Assembly (NCBI GenBank): GCA_049302185.1
Contig: JBAQLV010000011.1
Location: forward strand, 31,877-95,876
Source: UBA1546 sp049302185
GTDB taxonomy: Bacteria > Nitrospirota > Thermodesulfovibrionia > Thermodesulfovibrionales > UBA1546
Direction: 5' to 3'
Length of the DNA: 64,000 nucleotides
In this document: positions 8,108-16,804 of the stretch, piece by piece
How the letters are laid out: each line of letters starts with the position of its first letter
Position numbering within the stretch: position 1 is the first letter of the stretch
Program-made: the position numbers and the translations under genes
The notes under the pieces: model-generated
The model's database searches: none
What the model saw: the letters and a program-made list of their open reading frames with translations, nothing else
Told to the model about the DNA's origin: nothing

Positions 8108-9880
8108 TTAGAACAACCCTTTAACCTTTCCTGTATTCACATCCACATCAACCCTTCTGTATGCAGGGTCTGAAGATGTCCCCGGCATTAGGCTTATATT
8201 CCCTGCTACAGGGCAGATAAATCTTGCGCCGCCATATGTGAGGAAGTCACGAATATGTAGTGTCCAGCCCTTTGGGACGCCTTTGATTGTAGGATCATGA
8301 GAAAGAGACAGGTGTGTCTTTACCATCATTGTTGCATAATCATTGAACTTTGGATCTTTTTCAAACCTCTCTGCCTTCGCTGCTGCCTCTGGAGAGTAGC
8401 TCACTCCATCTGCGCCGTAAACCTCTTTTGCAATAAGCTCAACACGTTTACGCAGAGGCGTATCCATGTCATAAAGGAACTTAAAGTTGACCTTATCATT
8501 ACATGCATCAAGCACCGCATCGGCAAGCTCGAGCGCTCCCTCGCCGCCTTTTAGCCAGTGCTCGGATACAGCAACCCTTGCGCCTGCTGATTGAGCCATC
8601 TTCTTGACAAGCTTGATCTCAGCATCGGTATCAGTGTGGAATCTGTTTATACAGACAACAGGATTAGTACCTGCTTTTTTAACTGTGTTTATATGCTGTA
8701 TCAGGTTTGAACATCCGTCTTCAAGCCATTTGAGATTCTCTTCTGAGTATTCTTTTGGAATCGGTCTTCCAGGAACAACCGGCAGGGCGCCTGCATTAAC
8801 GCCATGGTGTTTCAATGCCCTTACTGTCGCCGTTATTACCGAGACATTCGGGATGTTTCCGGAATATCTGCATTTCACATTCCAGAACTTCTCAAATCCG
8901 ATGTCAGCGCCAAAGCCGGATTCGGTTATATGGTAATCTGCCAGTTTAAGACACATCTTGTCAGCCACAACAGATGACTGGCCAACAGCAATATTTGCAA
9001 ATGGGCCCGCATGGACAAAGCACGGCTGGCCCTCAATAGACTGAAGCATATTTGGATTAATGGCTTCACGCATCCATGCAGTCATTGCGCCGGCAACCTC
9101 AAGGTCTTCTGTAGTGACAGGATTGCCCTGTTTATCATAAGCTATAACAATACTGCCAATTCTCTTTCTAAAATCTGCAAGGTCACTGAATATAGAAAGT
9201 ATTGCCATGACCTCGGAGGAGACAGCTATGCCAAATTTAGACGGCATTAGAAAGCCGTCCATCTTGCCGCCTATACCGATTATGATATTACGAAGCGCCT
9301 GAGCGCAAAAGTCTATAACCCATCCCATCTCAACATTCTTTGGATTAATATTGAGACGTTTAAGTTTCCTTTTTGCCAACTGTTCATCGCTATAGTTGAA
9401 TTCATGCTGCATCCTCGCAGTCATCGCAACCATTGCAAGATTATGGGCATTCATAACTGCATTTATATCACCTGTTAGCCCAAGTGAAAATTCAGTCAAT
9501 GGGATGCATTGAGAAAGTCCACCGCCTGCCGCTGATCCTTTAATATTCATTGTAGGTCCGCCGGATGGCTGTCTTATGCAGGCTACAACTTTTTTCCCGC
9601 GTTTTCCTATCCCTTGAAGAAGACCTAATGTAGTAGTAGATTTACCCTCACCGAGAGGTGTCGGTGTAATAGCTGTTACCTCAATAAATTTTCCGTCCGG
9701 TTTGTCTTTTAATCTCTCCAGAACCCGTGCATAGTCAACCTTTGCGATGTAATGACCGTGGGGCAGCAGCTCTTCATTTTTAATTCCCAGTTCCTCTGCT
9801 AATGCCTGAGAAGTCTTCATGTGTTTTCCTGCAGCCTCTGCAATCTCCCAGTCTGCATGTTTCGTTGGATCAAGCGGCAT
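8108..9880 (-). CDS. fhs: Formate-tetrahydrofolate ligase
   Basis: Activates formate with ATP and THF to 10-formyl-THF, the entry step of the methyl branch of the Wood-Ljungdahl route and of formate assimilation. The 590-aa length is slightly above the usual 555-560. The P-loop segment TPTPLGEGKSTTTLGLLQG and the family signature PSGGPTMNIKGSAAGGG are present, as is the C-terminal GTSSDPAYRRVDVD. It is the last gene of a minus-strand group headed by formate dehydrogenase subunits, which suggests coupling of formate oxidation or formation to folate chemistry. Confidence 0.97.
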   Translation of the reverse strand: MPLDPTKHADWEIAEAAGKHMKTSQALAEELGIKNEELLPHGHYIAKVDYARVLERLKDKPDGKFIEVTAITPTPLGEGKSTTTLGLLQGIGKRGKKVVACIRQPSGGPTMNIKGSAAGGGLSQCIPLTEFSLGLTGDINAVMNAHNLAMVAMTARMQHEFNYSDEQLAKRKLKRLNINPKNVEMGWVIDFCAQALRNIIIGIGGKMDGFLMPSKFGIAVSSEVMAILSIFSDLADFRKRIGSIVIAYDKQGNPVTTEDLEVAGAMTAWMREAINPNMLQSIEGQPCFVHAGPFANIAVGQSSVVADKMCLKLADYHITESGFGADIGFEKFWNVKCRYSGNIPNVSVITATVRALKHHGVNAGALPVVPGRPIPKEYSEENLKWLEDGCSNLIQHINTVKKAGTNPVVCINRFHTDTDAEIKLVKKMAQSAGARVAVSEHWLKGGEGALELADAVLDACNDKVNFKFLYDMDTPLRKRVELIAKEVYGADGVSYSPEAAAKAERFEKDPKFNDYATMMVKTHLSLSHDPTIKGVPKGWTLHIRDFLTYGGARFICPVAGNISLMPGTSSDPAYRRVDVDVNTGKVKGLF

Positions 9881-9918
9881 AGATTTAGTTCCTCCTTTTA
9901 ATCTTTATTTTTATGGAA

Positions 9919-9996
9919 TCTGATACATGATGCACGATTCATAATTTTTTATCCTGCATCCTGTATCGTGTATCTTGCATCCTGCATCCTGCATCA
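9919..9996. repeat. Dispersed GATGCA/GATACA word repeat
   Basis: Between fhs and the cNMP-binding gene lies a chain of near-identical 10-mers such as GATACATGAT, ATCCTGCATC and TCCTGTATCG in both orientations. The same family appears at 20.2, 38.3, 41.3, 43.3, 57.2 and 63.9 kb. Confidence 0.75.
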
Positions 9997-10449
9997 ATAA
10001 TTTATCAATGCATTCAGAAACTTTTCATTCATGCGCCTCAGGTTTTTGCACATGACAAGTACGAGCTTCTTAAGTATCTGTGAAGCCAGAACAACATCTT
10101 CTTTTTCCAGTTTCTCGAATTCCTCTTTCGGGAGTTTTAATAGTTCTGTATTTTCAATCGCCACTGCAGTCGCTTCATGTTTCCGCTTTTCGATTATTGA
10201 AAGCTCTCCAAAAAAATTACCTGTTGATAGAACAGCAAGGGTTTGTTTCCAGCCGTCAGTGGTTGTTTTGGTGATCTCTATCTTCCCGGAACGAATCATG
10301 TATATGCCTTTTGTATCTTCCCCTTCTCTGAAAAGAAATTCGCCCTTTTTAAAGAAGCGTTCTTCAATAGACCCTAACAATTTCCCGAGGTCTGCATCCT
10401 TGATGTCTTCAAAAAGAATCTGTTTCCTGAGTTCATTAATGTTGAGCAT
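9994..10449 (-). CDS. Cyclic-nucleotide-binding domain protein
   Basis: A 151-aa protein made almost only of a Crp-like cNMP-binding beta-barrel (GEFLFREGEDTKGIYMIRSGKIEI, then GNFFGELSIIEKRKHEATAVA). The phosphate-binding-cassette region is GELSIIEKRKHEA. The C-terminal helix LKKLVLVMCKNLRRMNE matches the hinge helix, but no helix-turn-helix follows, so it is not a DNA-binding Crp. It sits between fdhA-like and fhs genes on the same strand, which suggests a ligand- or redox-responsive accessory to formate metabolism. That role is inference. Confidence 0.85.
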   Translation of the reverse strand: MLNINELRKQILFEDIKDADLGKLLGSIEERFFKKGEFLFREGEDTKGIYMIRSGKIEITKTTTDGWKQTLAVLSTGNFFGELSIIEKRKHEATAVAIENTELLKLPKEEFEKLEKEDVVLASQILKKLVLVMCKNLRRMNEKFLNALINY

Positions 10450-10459
10450 TTTGCCTCCT

Positions 10460-13213
10460 TTAAGTAGTTTTTTCTATCTTGACCGCACAAACCTTGAGTT
10501 CAGGTGTTTTTGCGTGCGGGTCAAGCGCATCATTGGTTATTACATTTGCAGCGGCTTCTCTATAGTGCATCGGTATAAAAAGAACGCCGCTTGATATCCT
10601 CTCTGTTACCCGCGCCTTTATCTCAATCTGCCCTCTCCTTGATGTGACCTTTATTTTTTCACCGTCTTTTATCTCAGCTTTTTTAGCATCCTCTGTGTTT
10701 ATCTCAACATAAGGTTCGCCTGCATGCTTTTCAATAGGTGCAACTCTCCGCGTCATTGAACCGCCGTGATACTGGAAAAGGTTTCTTCCTGTTGTAAGGA
10801 TAAATGGGTAATCACTATCTGTAACCTCTGCAGGAGGAACATACTTTACAGGAGTAAATGAGACCTTGCCTCTCGGAAACCCTGCCTTGTACAGATATTC
10901 TGTGCCGGGATGGTCTTTTGTGGGACATGGCCAGTGGATGCCATGGGTGCGTATCCTGCTGTAAGATATGCCTGCAAGCGCCGGCCATAAACTGCCGAGT
11001 TCTTCAGATATCTCTTCAACAGAAGAGTATTTCATGGGGTATCCTATCCTGTTGGATAATTCAGCAATTATCCATGAGTCCTCTTTTGCGTATCCGGGCG
11101 GCTCTACCGCCTTTCTTACAAGCTGGACCTTTCTTTCTGTATTTATGAAAGTGCCGCTCTTTTCAGCAAAGCAGGTCGCAGGCAGAACTACATCTGCGAG
11201 CGCTGCTGTCTCTGTAAGGAATATGTCCTGAACTACCATGAACTCAAGTTTGTTGAGAGCTTTGCGTGTATGTTCAATATTCGGGTCTGTGAGCATAGGG
11301 TTTTCGCCAAGTATATAGAGCGCCTTGAGTTCTCCTTTGAAGGCTGATTCTATCATCTCTGTTAATTTCATCCCCTCTTTATCGGAAAGCCGGACTCCCC
11401 ATGCATCCTCAAATTTTTTCTTGACCATCGGCATGTCAACCCTCTGATAGCCGGGATATACATTAGGAAGACAGCCGGCATCACAAGCGCCCTGCACATT
11501 ATTCTGTCCTCTGAGGGGACTTATTCCTGTATGCTCCCTTCCTATATTGCCTGTAAGGAGGGCAAGATTTGCTATCGCATTTACATTGTCTGTCCCATGA
11601 GTGTGCTGGGTAATGCCCATCGTGTAGAATATTCCCGCCTTTCTTGAGCTTCCATAAAGCTTCGCAGCCTTTATTATCGCTTCCTTCGGAATTCCTGTTA
11701 TCTTAGAGGCATTCTGAGGCGTGAATACCTCTACCGACTTTTTCAATTCATCAAAACCCTCGGTTCTTTCATTGATAAATTCATCGTTATGCAGCCCTTC
11801 TTTTAATATGACATGCGCTATTCCATTTAAAAGGGCTACATCAGTGCCCGGCTTCAGCCTTAAGAATATCTCCGAGAATCTGACAAGCGGAACTCTTCTT
11901 GGGTCTGCCACTATGAGTTTGGTCCCCTTGCGCAGGGCTTTCAACATCCTGTTTGCGATAACAGGATGAGTTTCTTTTGTGTTGGAGCCGATTACGAAGA
12001 TAACCTCCATCCCCTCAATCTCTCTTATAGAATTGGTCATTGCTCCTGATTCGAATATTGTAGCCAGACTGGCTACAGTTGGAGCGTGGCAGAGACGGGC
12101 GCAGTGGTCAACGTTATTCGTCCCTATTGCTGCCCTCATGAATTTCTGGAACAGATAGTTTTCTTCCGTAGTGCATCTTGCAGAAGAAAGCCCTGCTATT
12201 GAATCAGCGCCGTGTCTCTCTTTTATCTCTTTAAGTTTACGGGAAATATAATCGAGGGTCTCGTCCCATGAGGCTTCTCTGAAGAGTTTGGAGTTTGGAG
12301 TTTGGAGTTTGGTAACCCCCCTTTCATCCCCCCTTAAATTAAGGGGGGACAGAGGGGGGTTATCTTTCGGCGCTATCCGTATAAGCGGTTTTTTAAGCCT
12401 GTCAGGGCTGTTGATAAACGAATAGCCGAACCTGCCTTTAACGCACAGCCATCCTTCGTTCCACTTGTCTTCCTTTGAAGTGACTCTTATAACTTCATTC
12501 TGCCTTACGTGAAGGGTGAGATTGCATCCTGTCCCGCAGTACGAGCAGGTAGTGTCAATTTCCTTTATGTCTTTCTGTCTGCCGCGTAGCTGCCACATCT
12601 TTCCCGTCAGAGCGCCTGTCGGGCATACTGCAACACACTGTCCGCAGAATTCACAGTCAAGGTCTTTTTCAAATGTCGGGCATATCTTAGATTTAAAACC
12701 GCGGTATGCAAAATCTATTGCACCCACGCCCTGTATCTCATCGCATATCCGCACACATTTACCGCAGAGTATACATTTTTCCATATCTCTTTCGATAAAA
12801 GGATTTGAGTCTTTTTTGGTATATATACGGCGTTCTCCTGCAAAACGGTTTTCCTTTATGCCATAAAAATATGCGAGTTCCTGAAGGGTGCAGTCTCCTG
12901 CCTTCTCGCATATCATGCAATCGTTTGGATGATCTGAAAGTAAAAGTTCGATATTGGTTTTTCTTATTCTTTCAAGAAGAGGGGTGGAGGTTGTAACTTC
13001 CATTCCTTCTGCTGCCGGAACTGAACATGAGGTAACCGGATGCCTGTTGCCTTTCACCTCAACCAGGCAAAGCCTGCAGCCGCCATACGGTGTTAACTTT
13101 GGGTGATAGCACAAAGTGGGGATGGCTATATCCAGTTTTCTGGCCGCCTCAAGTATTGTCGTTCCCTTCGGAACAACTACTTTTTTACCGTCTATGATCA
13201 GTTTTATAGTCAT
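10460..13213 (-). CDS. NAD-linked formate dehydrogenase, catalytic (molybdopterin) subunit
   Basis: Oxidises formate to CO2, or works in reverse, passing electrons to the NuoF/NuoE-like partners. Order of domains: N-terminal 2Fe-2S ferredoxin (CYHPKLTPYGGCRLC), NuoG-type His/Cys cluster region, two 4Fe-4S motifs (CILCGKCVRIC, CEFCGQCVAVC), the Mo/W-bis-PGD oxidoreductase with its own Fe-S motif CSYCGTGCNL, and a C-terminal molydopterin-binding domain. The metal ligand is Cys in DHCARLCHAP, so this is not a selenoprotein. Residues near 290-320 (PPLSPLNLRGDERG and KLQTPNSKL) are encoded by dispersed repeats at 12284-12362. ATG 13213 with GGAG nine bases upstream is preferred to GTG 13222. Confidence 0.9.
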   Translation of the reverse strand: MTIKLIIDGKKVVVPKGTTILEAARKLDIAIPTLCYHPKLTPYGGCRLCLVEVKGNRHPVTSCSVPAAEGMEVTTSTPLLERIRKTNIELLLSDHPNDCMICEKAGDCTLQELAYFYGIKENRFAGERRIYTKKDSNPFIERDMEKCILCGKCVRICDEIQGVGAIDFAYRGFKSKICPTFEKDLDCEFCGQCVAVCPTGALTGKMWQLRGRQKDIKEIDTTCSYCGTGCNLTLHVRQNEVIRVTSKEDKWNEGWLCVKGRFGYSFINSPDRLKKPLIRIAPKDNPPLSPLNLRGDERGVTKLQTPNSKLFREASWDETLDYISRKLKEIKERHGADSIAGLSSARCTTEENYLFQKFMRAAIGTNNVDHCARLCHAPTVASLATIFESGAMTNSIREIEGMEVIFVIGSNTKETHPVIANRMLKALRKGTKLIVADPRRVPLVRFSEIFLRLKPGTDVALLNGIAHVILKEGLHNDEFINERTEGFDELKKSVEVFTPQNASKITGIPKEAIIKAAKLYGSSRKAGIFYTMGITQHTHGTDNVNAIANLALLTGNIGREHTGISPLRGQNNVQGACDAGCLPNVYPGYQRVDMPMVKKKFEDAWGVRLSDKEGMKLTEMIESAFKGELKALYILGENPMLTDPNIEHTRKALNKLEFMVVQDIFLTETAALADVVLPATCFAEKSGTFINTERKVQLVRKAVEPPGYAKEDSWIIAELSNRIGYPMKYSSVEEISEELGSLWPALAGISYSRIRTHGIHWPCPTKDHPGTEYLYKAGFPRGKVSFTPVKYVPPAEVTDSDYPFILTTGRNLFQYHGGSMTRRVAPIEKHAGEPYVEINTEDAKKAEIKDGEKIKVTSRRGQIEIKARVTERISSGVLFIPMHYREAAANVITNDALDPHAKTPELKVCAVKIEKTT
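12284..12362. repeat. Two in-frame repeat insertions inside the formate dehydrogenase gene
   Basis: A tandem GGAGTTT word (four copies) is followed directly by a palindromic C/G-run element (CCCCCC...AAATTAAGGGGGG). Both keep the reading frame open. They fall between the Fe-S motif and the start of the main molybdopterin fold. Confidence 0.8.
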
Positions 13214-13218
13214 GATTA

Positions 13219-15003
13219 TCACTCCACGCCTATAGCCTTAAATTTACAGGAATCCAAACAGCTTCCGCACTTAGTACATCTATCTGCATTTATAACATGG
13301 GGTTTCTTTTTTGCACCTGTAATTGCGCCTGCCTGACATGCCCTTATACATGCACCGCAGCCCTTGCAGCGCTCTTCAAAAATATAATATGTCAAAAGTT
13401 TTCTGCAAACTTTAGCAGGACATTTCTTGTCCCTCACATGTGCTTCAAATTCTTCAGGGAAGTATTTGATTGTTGTAATGATTGGGTTCGGCGCTGATTG
13501 TCCAAGACCGCAGAGGCTTGAAATTTTTATGTCTGAAGACAGGTTAAGCAGAAGGTCTATATCGCTTTCCTTCCCGTTTCCGGAAGTGATACGCTCAAGT
13601 ATTTCCAGAAGGCGCTTTGTTCCAATCCGACAGGGGGTACATTTACCACATGATTCCGATTGTGTAAATTGGAGAAAGTATTTAGCAACATCCACCATGC
13701 AGCTGTCTTCGTCCATTACGACGAGACCGCCTGAACCTATCATCGCCCCAAGGGCTGACAGTGATTCAAAGTCTACAGGTACATCGAGATTATCCGCACG
13801 GATACATCCACCGCTTGGGCCGCCTATCTGAACAGCCTTGAAAGCCTTGTTGTTTTCGATTCCGCCTCCGATATCGTAGACAATTTGCCTGAGCGGAGTG
13901 CCCATAGGCACTTCAATGAGACCTGCATTCTTGATTTTTCCGGTGATTGCAAAGACTTTTGTGCCTTTACTTTTTTCTGTGCCGAATGAGGCGTACCATT
14001 CCGCGCCGTTCCTTATAATATAAGGTACATTTGCAAAGGTCTCAACGTTGTTAAGACATGTCGGCCGTTTCCATAGTCCTGATTCAGTTGAACGGGGCGG
14101 AGTAACCCTCGGCATACCCCTTTTCCCTTCTATAGAGAACATAAGTGCCGTTGATTCGCCGCAGACGAATGCTCCAGCGCCGAGTTTTATTTTAATGTCA
14201 AAATTAAATTTCTCGCCTTGTATATTTTTCCCCAAAAAATTATGATTCCTTGCCTGTTTTAATGCCTTCTTAAGCCGTTCAACTGCAAGGGGATATTCTG
14301 CCCTTATATAAACATATCCTTGCTCAGAACCTATTGCATAAGCCCCGATTATCATTCCTTCGATAACGGCATGAGGATTACCTTCTATGACCGACCTGTC
14401 CATAAAAGCGCCTGGGTCGCCTTCATCCGCATTGCATATAATATATTTAGGAGCGCCTTCAGCTTTTCTTGTAAGCTCCCATTTTAATCCTGTGGGAAAA
14501 CCGGCGCCTCCGCGCCCTCTCAGTCCGGACTTTTTTATGACTTCTATTGTTTGATCAGGTGACGCGGCTGACAGAACCTTCTTGACGGCTTCATAGCCGC
14601 CCACTTCTATATATGAATTAATATCATCGGGGTCTATAACGCCGCAGTCAGAAAGCACGATCTTGACCTGCTTGTCATGAAATTGATGGTAGTCATCGGA
14701 TACAACCCAGTCGAGAACAGGTGTTCCCCCGATAATATGCTCGTCGATTATCCTTTCGACCATATCCGACTTTATGAACTGATATGTTGTTTTGACACCA
14801 TCGAGGATTATATCTACAAGGACATCCCTTGAGCAGAGACCGCGGCATCCGACCTTGTGCATGAAGCAGTTTTTTTCTACATTGGCCTTTATGCCTCTTT
14901 TCTTCAGAACCTTCCTGAAGGCATCCATTACCTCAACACCGCCTGCGGCAATGCCTCCTGTTCCCATGCAGACTTTTATAACTGTTGTATTATTTGCCTT
15001 CAC
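13219..15003 (-). CDS. NuoF-like NADH-binding subunit of formate dehydrogenase/hydrogenase type complex
   Basis: Transfers electrons between NAD(H) and the Fe-S chain. The 594-aa protein has an N-terminal thioredoxin-like 2Fe-2S domain (CMGTGGIAAGG, CSRDVLV), the NuoF FMN/NADH domain (GLRGRGGAGFPTGLKW, CNADEGDPGAFMDR), an SLBB region, the 4Fe-4S SCGKCTPCRIGTKR motif and a C-terminal pair of ferredoxin clusters (CKGCGACIRACQAGAI, CTKCGSCLDSC). This layout matches HndC/HydB and soluble FDH beta subunits. The gene overlaps the NuoE-like gene by 14 bases and almost abuts the catalytic gene, so the three form one transcription unit. Confidence 0.93.
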   Translation of the reverse strand: MKANNTTVIKVCMGTGGIAAGGVEVMDAFRKVLKKRGIKANVEKNCFMHKVGCRGLCSRDVLVDIILDGVKTTYQFIKSDMVERIIDEHIIGGTPVLDWVVSDDYHQFHDKQVKIVLSDCGVIDPDDINSYIEVGGYEAVKKVLSAASPDQTIEVIKKSGLRGRGGAGFPTGLKWELTRKAEGAPKYIICNADEGDPGAFMDRSVIEGNPHAVIEGMIIGAYAIGSEQGYVYIRAEYPLAVERLKKALKQARNHNFLGKNIQGEKFNFDIKIKLGAGAFVCGESTALMFSIEGKRGMPRVTPPRSTESGLWKRPTCLNNVETFANVPYIIRNGAEWYASFGTEKSKGTKVFAITGKIKNAGLIEVPMGTPLRQIVYDIGGGIENNKAFKAVQIGGPSGGCIRADNLDVPVDFESLSALGAMIGSGGLVVMDEDSCMVDVAKYFLQFTQSESCGKCTPCRIGTKRLLEILERITSGNGKESDIDLLLNLSSDIKISSLCGLGQSAPNPIITTIKYFPEEFEAHVRDKKCPAKVCRKLLTYYIFEERCKGCGACIRACQAGAITGAKKKPHVINADRCTKCGSCLDSCKFKAIGVE

Positions 15004-15463
15004 CTTTGATGCCCTTTAAAGACTTTATCTCCTTGAGGAGTTTGTCTGCTGCCGTTTTACCGTGAACTTTTTTATTGATTATGATTACCGGAGCAATGCT
15101 GCATGCACCAACACAGTTAACCCTTTCAAGGGTAAATTCTTTGTCCTTTGTTGTTTCCTCGCCATCTGAGAGGCTGAGCTCTTTTCTTATGCCATTTATC
15201 AACCTCTCGGAGCCTTTAACATGGCAGGCAGTACCGCAGCAGGCAGTGATAATATTTTTCCCCCGCGGTTTAAGATGAAACTGGGCATAAAATGTAGCTA
15301 TACCAAAAAAACGGCTTGCAGGTATATCAAGCTTTGCGGAGAACCAGTTTACAGCATTCTTAGGGATATATCCGAAGGCATTCTCGATATCCTGAAGAAT
15401 AGATATGAGATTGCCCTCATTTCCTCTTGTATCTTTCAGAATCTTGTTAAGTGTTTTTTCCAT
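14990..15463 (-). CDS. NuoE-like 2Fe-2S subunit
   Basis: Thioredoxin-fold 2Fe-2S protein that partners the NuoF-like subunit in NAD-linked formate dehydrogenases and electron-bifurcating hydrogenases. The 157-aa protein contains TACCGTACHVKGSERL and NCVGACSIAPVIIIN, which supply the four cluster cysteines. It is the first gene of the fdh group. The start follows a short A-rich leader, and no strong upstream promoter could be assigned by eye. Confidence 0.92.
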   Translation of the reverse strand: MEKTLNKILKDTRGNEGNLISILQDIENAFGYIPKNAVNWFSAKLDIPASRFFGIATFYAQFHLKPRGKNIITACCGTACHVKGSERLINGIRKELSLSDGEETTKDKEFTLERVNCVGACSIAPVIIINKKVHGKTAADKLLKEIKSLKGIKGEGK

Positions 15464-15646
15464 GCCAAAAAAATCCTTTTAGGTGTGAGTTTTAAAATTA
15501 GCACAGCTAAGGAAAGGCTGTCAATGCAGAAATAGAAATGAATCAATAAGTCTTGGTTATGGGAATGCTGTGTTCTCCCTGCAAGAATACTTGAAGTTTT
15601 TCATTTGACACTCAGTCAGAAGGATACAATTTCGCCCAGCCTGAAG

Positions 15647-15676
15647 TTGACAATGAAATCAAAATAATTGTATTCT
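15647..15676 (+). promoter_or_regulatory. Promoter of the tRNA-Lys/tRNA-Glu unit
   Basis: TTGACA at 15647-15652 is followed after 18 bases by TATTCT. The distance to the first tRNA base (15694) is right for a stable-RNA promoter. Seen by eye only. Confidence 0.55.
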
Positions 15677-15693
15677 ACAAATCTATTTTTCGA

Positions 15694-15769
15694 GGGCCGC
15701 TAGCTCAGTTGGTAGAGCAACGCCCTTTTAAGGCGTGGGTCGAAGGTTCGAATCCTTCGCGGCTCACCA
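15694..15769 (+). tRNA. tRNA-Lys (anticodon TTT)
   Basis: The acceptor arms GGGCCGC and GCGGCTC pair over seven bases. The D-loop AGCTCAGTTGGTAGAGC, an anticodon loop CTTTTAA and the T-arm GGTTCGAATCC are all canonical. CCA is encoded. Confidence 0.97.
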
Positions 15770-15772
15770 TGT

Positions 15773-15850
15773 GTCCCCATCGTCTAGCCCGGCCTAGGAC
15801 ATCGCCCTTTCAAGGCGGTAACACGGGTTCGAATCCCGTTGGGGACGCCA
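15773..15850 (+). tRNA. tRNA-Glu (anticodon TTC)
   Basis: The acceptor stem GTCCCCA/TGGGGAC, anticodon loop CTTTCAA, T-arm GGGTTCGAATCCC and an encoded CCA are present. It follows tRNA-Lys after three bases and surely shares its transcript. Confidence 0.97.
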
Positions 15851-15859
15851 TTGAAAATT

Positions 15860-15892
15860 AAAAGACGCTATTCAGGTCCAGCGTCTTTTTTA
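15860..15892 (+). terminator. Terminator of the tRNA unit
   Basis: The inverted repeat AAAAGACGCT/AGCGTCTTTT with a ten-base loop is followed by more T. It lies ten bases past tRNA-Glu. Confidence 0.88.
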
Positions 15893-15958
15893 TTTTCAAA
15901 GAATATCTCTGACATAGTATAATAAAATCTATTCAAAGACCAATAGAGCATTATAATT

Positions 15959-16013
15959 TGTCATGCTGAACTTGTTTCAGCATCTTGGACTCTGAAATAA
16001 ATTCAGTGTGACA
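15959..16013. repeat. Palindromic dispersed repeat GTCATGCTGAAC type
   Basis: The element starts GTCATGCTGAACTTG, contains the hairpin TGCTGAAC/GTTTCAGCA, and ends AATTCAGTGTGACA, so its two outer ends are also roughly complementary. It is non-coding. Confidence 0.6.
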
Positions 16014-16051
16014 TTTTTAAGAGTCTTTAATTAAAAGGGGTGAAGGATATT

Positions 16052-16771
16052 ATGCTTCCTTTTTGTTTGCATGCCAAGACAATATCAGATGCGTGGTTTC
16101 AGTTGATATATAATATTTTTGACCATTCCTACACTCAGAAAATCCAGAAAGGCTCATTTGAAAACGAGCAGTATCGCCTTCAGTATCCGGGCATGGCAGT
16201 GTTCATTGAACACCCCGGCGAGGATATGATTCCTGTTATTCCGCCTGCGTTAAATATCCCATCGCCTACGACAATGGAGTATATAGAAGATTATTTTGCG
16301 AATTATCTTATGGATCCGGAACTTTCAGAGAATGAGACCTATAAGTATTCAAGCAGGATTCATTACCCTATGCCAAAGGGAGGGACGCAGTTTGAAAGGG
16401 TAATTGAAATGCTTAAGACTACACCCCTTACAAATCAGGCTGTTATAGAGATAGGCTCTCCGGAAGACCATGATATCTGCTACGGAAACGACGGGAACCT
16501 TGATCCACCTTGCCTGAGGCTTCTGGATTTCAAGGCAGTGCCGATGAATGATGAACTCGTTCTTACTGTAAGCTGCTACTTCCGTTCATGGGATTTGTGG
16601 GCAGGTTTTCCTACGAACCTCGGCGGCATAGAGCTTTTGAAAAACTATGTTGCCGGAGAAACAAATCTAAAGAACGGCCCAATGTATGCCTACAGCGCAG
16701 GAGCTCATATCTACGGGTATCAGGAAGAGATTGCAAGAATAAGGACTCTGAAGACAGCGATTAAGAGATAA
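16052..16771 (+). CDS. Divergent thymidylate synthase-like protein
   Basis: A ThyA-fold enzyme that would methylate (or hydroxymethylate) a pyrimidine nucleotide, most simply dUMP to dTMP. At 239 aa it is close to the short archaeal type. The catalytic Cys is in DPPCLRLLDFK. The nucleotide-binding region reads YFRSWDLWAGFPTNLGG, matching the R-S-x-D-x-x-x-G-x-P-x-N pattern of ThyA. An in-frame GTG lies at 16040, but GAAGG is spaced correctly for ATG 16052. No folate or nucleotide genes adjoin it. True substrate and folate use cannot be told from sequence alone. Confidence 0.78.
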   Translation: MLPFCLHAKTISDAWFQLIYNIFDHSYTQKIQKGSFENEQYRLQYPGMAVFIEHPGEDMIPVIPPALNIPSPTTMEYIEDYFANYLMDPELSENETYKYSSRIHYPMPKGGTQFERVIEMLKTTPLTNQAVIEIGSPEDHDICYGNDGNLDPPCLRLLDFKAVPMNDELVLTVSCYFRSWDLWAGFPTNLGGIELLKNYVAGETNLKNGPMYAYSAGAHIYGYQEEIARIRTLKTAIKR

Positions 16772-16804
16772 ATACTTAAAGACAGGACATAGTATTTATT
16801 TGTG

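Noticed and set aside
10460..13213. Selenocysteine TGA in the formate dehydrogenase
   Set aside because: The metal-ligand position is an ordinary Cys in DHCARLCHAP and no in-frame TGA occurs.
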